Source: JBHPCZ01 sp042573625 (GTDB taxonomy: Bacteria; Desulfobacterota; Desulfobacteria; Desulfobacterales; UBA11574). From it: a DNA stretch of 6,293 bases. A program made the position numbers and the translations under genes. Of this stretch, positions 5,041 through 6,293 are shown in pieces. Position 1 is the stretch's first letter. Every line of letters starts with the position of its first letter. The notes beneath the pieces were generated by a model. That model worked only from the letters and a program-made list of their open reading frames with translations, made no database searches and had not been told where the DNA came from. The stretch is from assembly GCA_042573625.1 (NCBI GenBank), contig JBHPCZ010000163.1, positions 1-6,293 on the forward strand. Direction: 5' to 3'.

Positions 5041-6246
5041 ATGTTTGTATCAAAGATAAGAATTAGCGGCATGCTGGCTGCGATCTTTTTTCTCTCCGTA
5101 ACATTGATGCTTCCCATCGCTGGGCAGACTGAGCAAGAAGCGTTTGTAAAGACGGTAGAAGTCATTGGAACGGGCAAAATCTTTGGTGATGATGTGCCAA
5201 CAGCAAAAAGCCGCGCGACATCGAATAGCTTGATTTCAGCGGTGGCCCTGGTGGCGGCGGACCTGTTGACCGTTAATTCGATGGTTCGCAATTTTCAGAC
5301 GTTGAATGAAATCGTTTACAGCCGTACCGGTGAGTTTGTCAGGGATTACAAGGTTCTGACATCATCAGTGGCCGATAAGGAATACAGGGTGTTGGTACAG
5401 GTCTCAGTCCTGGTAGAAAAGATGGAAGAACAGCTGTCGAACGCCGGGATTATACTGGTTAAAAAGGAAATGCCGAGAGTTTTATTTCTTATTTCAGAGC
5501 AGAAACTCGGAGACCCTTTACCGACATACCCGAAAAGAGAAGATTCAGATTATTTCAGGCCGTTTTCCGAGAGTGCCATGGCTGAAACAATGAAAGCAAA
5601 GGGGTTTTTTGTTATTGACCCCGGCGATACGGTTCGCACTGCAGAGGGGGCGTCTCAACCTTTTGAAACCGAAATAAACGACCCGGAGGCCGTTCGTATC
5701 GGGCTTCGGTTTCAGGCAGACGTTGTCATCGTTGGGAGGTCACTGGCATATAAAACGTCGAGTGTAATGGGAGAGAATATAAAGTCGTTTCAGGGCATTG
5801 TAAGAGCCCGCGCATTACGAACGAATTCTGGAGAAGAGATCGCTTCAACCACACAGACCATAATAACAACACATACGGATGAAATTGCCGGCGGAAAAGG
5901 CGCGCTGTCAAATGCCGGATCACTCGCGGGTGAGGCCCTTGCATTTCAGATAAACGAATCCTGGCAGAAAGAAGAAAAGAAACCTGAAATCGTGGAGATC
6001 CTTGTTGAAGGGACTGCTGATCTTGCAAACTTTGTTAAATTTCGAAGAGTTATTCGTGAAATGGCAGGTGTAACCGGAATACAGGTAAAGGAAATGAAGC
6101 CGGATGAAGCTACCTTGCTCGTTAATTTTGAGGGAAGTGCCAAGGCGCTGGCAGATGCCTTGATGCTGAAAAGCTTTGACTCGATGGCTATTAACATTTA
6201 CGAGGTTTCAGCGTCGCGCTTGAGGATTGCATTAATGCCCGGTTAA
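5041..6246 (+). CDS. Exported protein, FlgT-like (flagellar assembly protein T family)
   Basis: The exact function is not certain. Residues 1 to about 28 form a Sec signal peptide: basic MFVSKIRIS, hydrophobic core 10-26, likely cleavage near AGQ. No lipobox cysteine is present, so the mature protein is probably periplasmic. Residues 36-125 (VEVIGTGKI, then AKSRATSNSLISAVALVAADLL and a closing strand YRVLVQVSVLV) resemble the FlgT N-terminal domain. Residues 145-285 (PRVLFLISEQ, SAMAETMKAKGFFVID, ADVVIVGRSLA, GIVRARALRTNSGEEIASTT) resemble the TolB-N/CsgG/LpoB-like middle domain of FlgT. Residues 317-401 look like an extra alpha-beta domain (VEGTADLANFVKFRRVIREM). No flagellar genes are in view. 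ATG 5041 has AAGGAAA (5030-5036) upstream; a later ATG at 5071 would remove the basic part of the signal peptide. Before the MITE insertion it probably lay 60 bp behind the prenyl synthase gene, suggesting an original operon. Confidence 0.7.
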   Translation: MFVSKIRISGMLAAIFFLSVTLMLPIAGQTEQEAFVKTVEVIGTGKIFGDDVPTAKSRATSNSLISAVALVAADLLTVNSMVRNFQTLNEIVYSRTGEFVRDYKVLTSSVADKEYRVLVQVSVLVEKMEEQLSNAGIILVKKEMPRVLFLISEQKLGDPLPTYPKREDSDYFRPFSESAMAETMKAKGFFVIDPGDTVRTAEGASQPFETEINDPEAVRIGLRFQADVVIVGRSLAYKTSSVMGENIKSFQGIVRARALRTNSGEEIASTTQTIITTHTDEIAGGKGALSNAGSLAGEALAFQINESWQKEEKKPEIVEILVEGTADLANFVKFRRVIREMAGVTGIQVKEMKPDEATLLVNFEGSAKALADALMLKSFDSMAINIYEVSASRLRIALMPG

Positions 6247-6293
6247 ACTGTGAAACCTTTGAAAAACGCCCCCTTTTGCCCAATCCCGGTGCC

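Noticed and set aside
4859..5041. 60-codon + strand frame across the MITE
   Set aside because: It spans the element ends and target duplication, lacks a ribosome site, and ends at the start of the real gene at 5041.

Overview
This window of about 6.3 kb holds five complete protein genes, all on the + strand: etfB, etfA, rimO, a long-chain polyprenyl diphosphate synthase (ispB-like) and an exported protein resembling the flagellar assembly protein T (FlgT) family. Moderate GC content, AT-rich intergenic DNA, an anaerobe-type EtfBA pair and many small palindromic or mobile repeats between genes suggest a Desulfobacterota (former Deltaproteobacteria, Desulfobacterales-like) chromosome. That assignment is inference from general resemblance, not from a marker gene.

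Layout. Positions 1-248 are non-coding and rich in dyads: a 7-bp hairpin at 2-19, a nested palindrome at 40-94, a weak sigma70-like promoter candidate, a short dyad and a leader hairpin. Then comes the etfBA operon (249-2065), whose two genes are separated by 68 bp containing a perfect 7-bp hairpin. The 486-bp gap 2066-2551 holds no convincing gene. It contains a second copy of the palindrome seen upstream of etfB, a likely intrinsic terminator (2166-2201), a compact multi-stem inverted-repeat structure (2342-2441), and a 62-bp repeat that is the left half of a miniature transposon and runs almost up to rimO. rimO (2552-3868) and the prenyl synthase gene (3865-4845) overlap by ATGA and are translationally coupled. 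Seven bases past the prenyl synthase stop codon lies a complete 127-bp MITE-like element (4861-4987) with 18-bp terminal inverted repeats and a perfect 8-bp flanking duplication. The exported protein (5041-6246) follows, and 47 bp of non-coding DNA end the window.

How the genes fit together. EtfB and EtfA form the heterodimeric FAD-containing flavoprotein that carries electrons between acyl-CoA-type dehydrogenases and the membrane quinone pool. The prenyl synthase makes the isoprenoid side chain of such a quinone. RimO modifies ribosomal protein S12. The FlgT-like protein is periplasmic or envelope-associated and has no visible functional link to its neighbours. No wholly new protein system is evident. 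The unusual content is in the non-coding DNA: two related miniature transposon copies placed in front of two genes, a palindrome family bracketing etfBA, and a possible structured RNA ahead of rimO.
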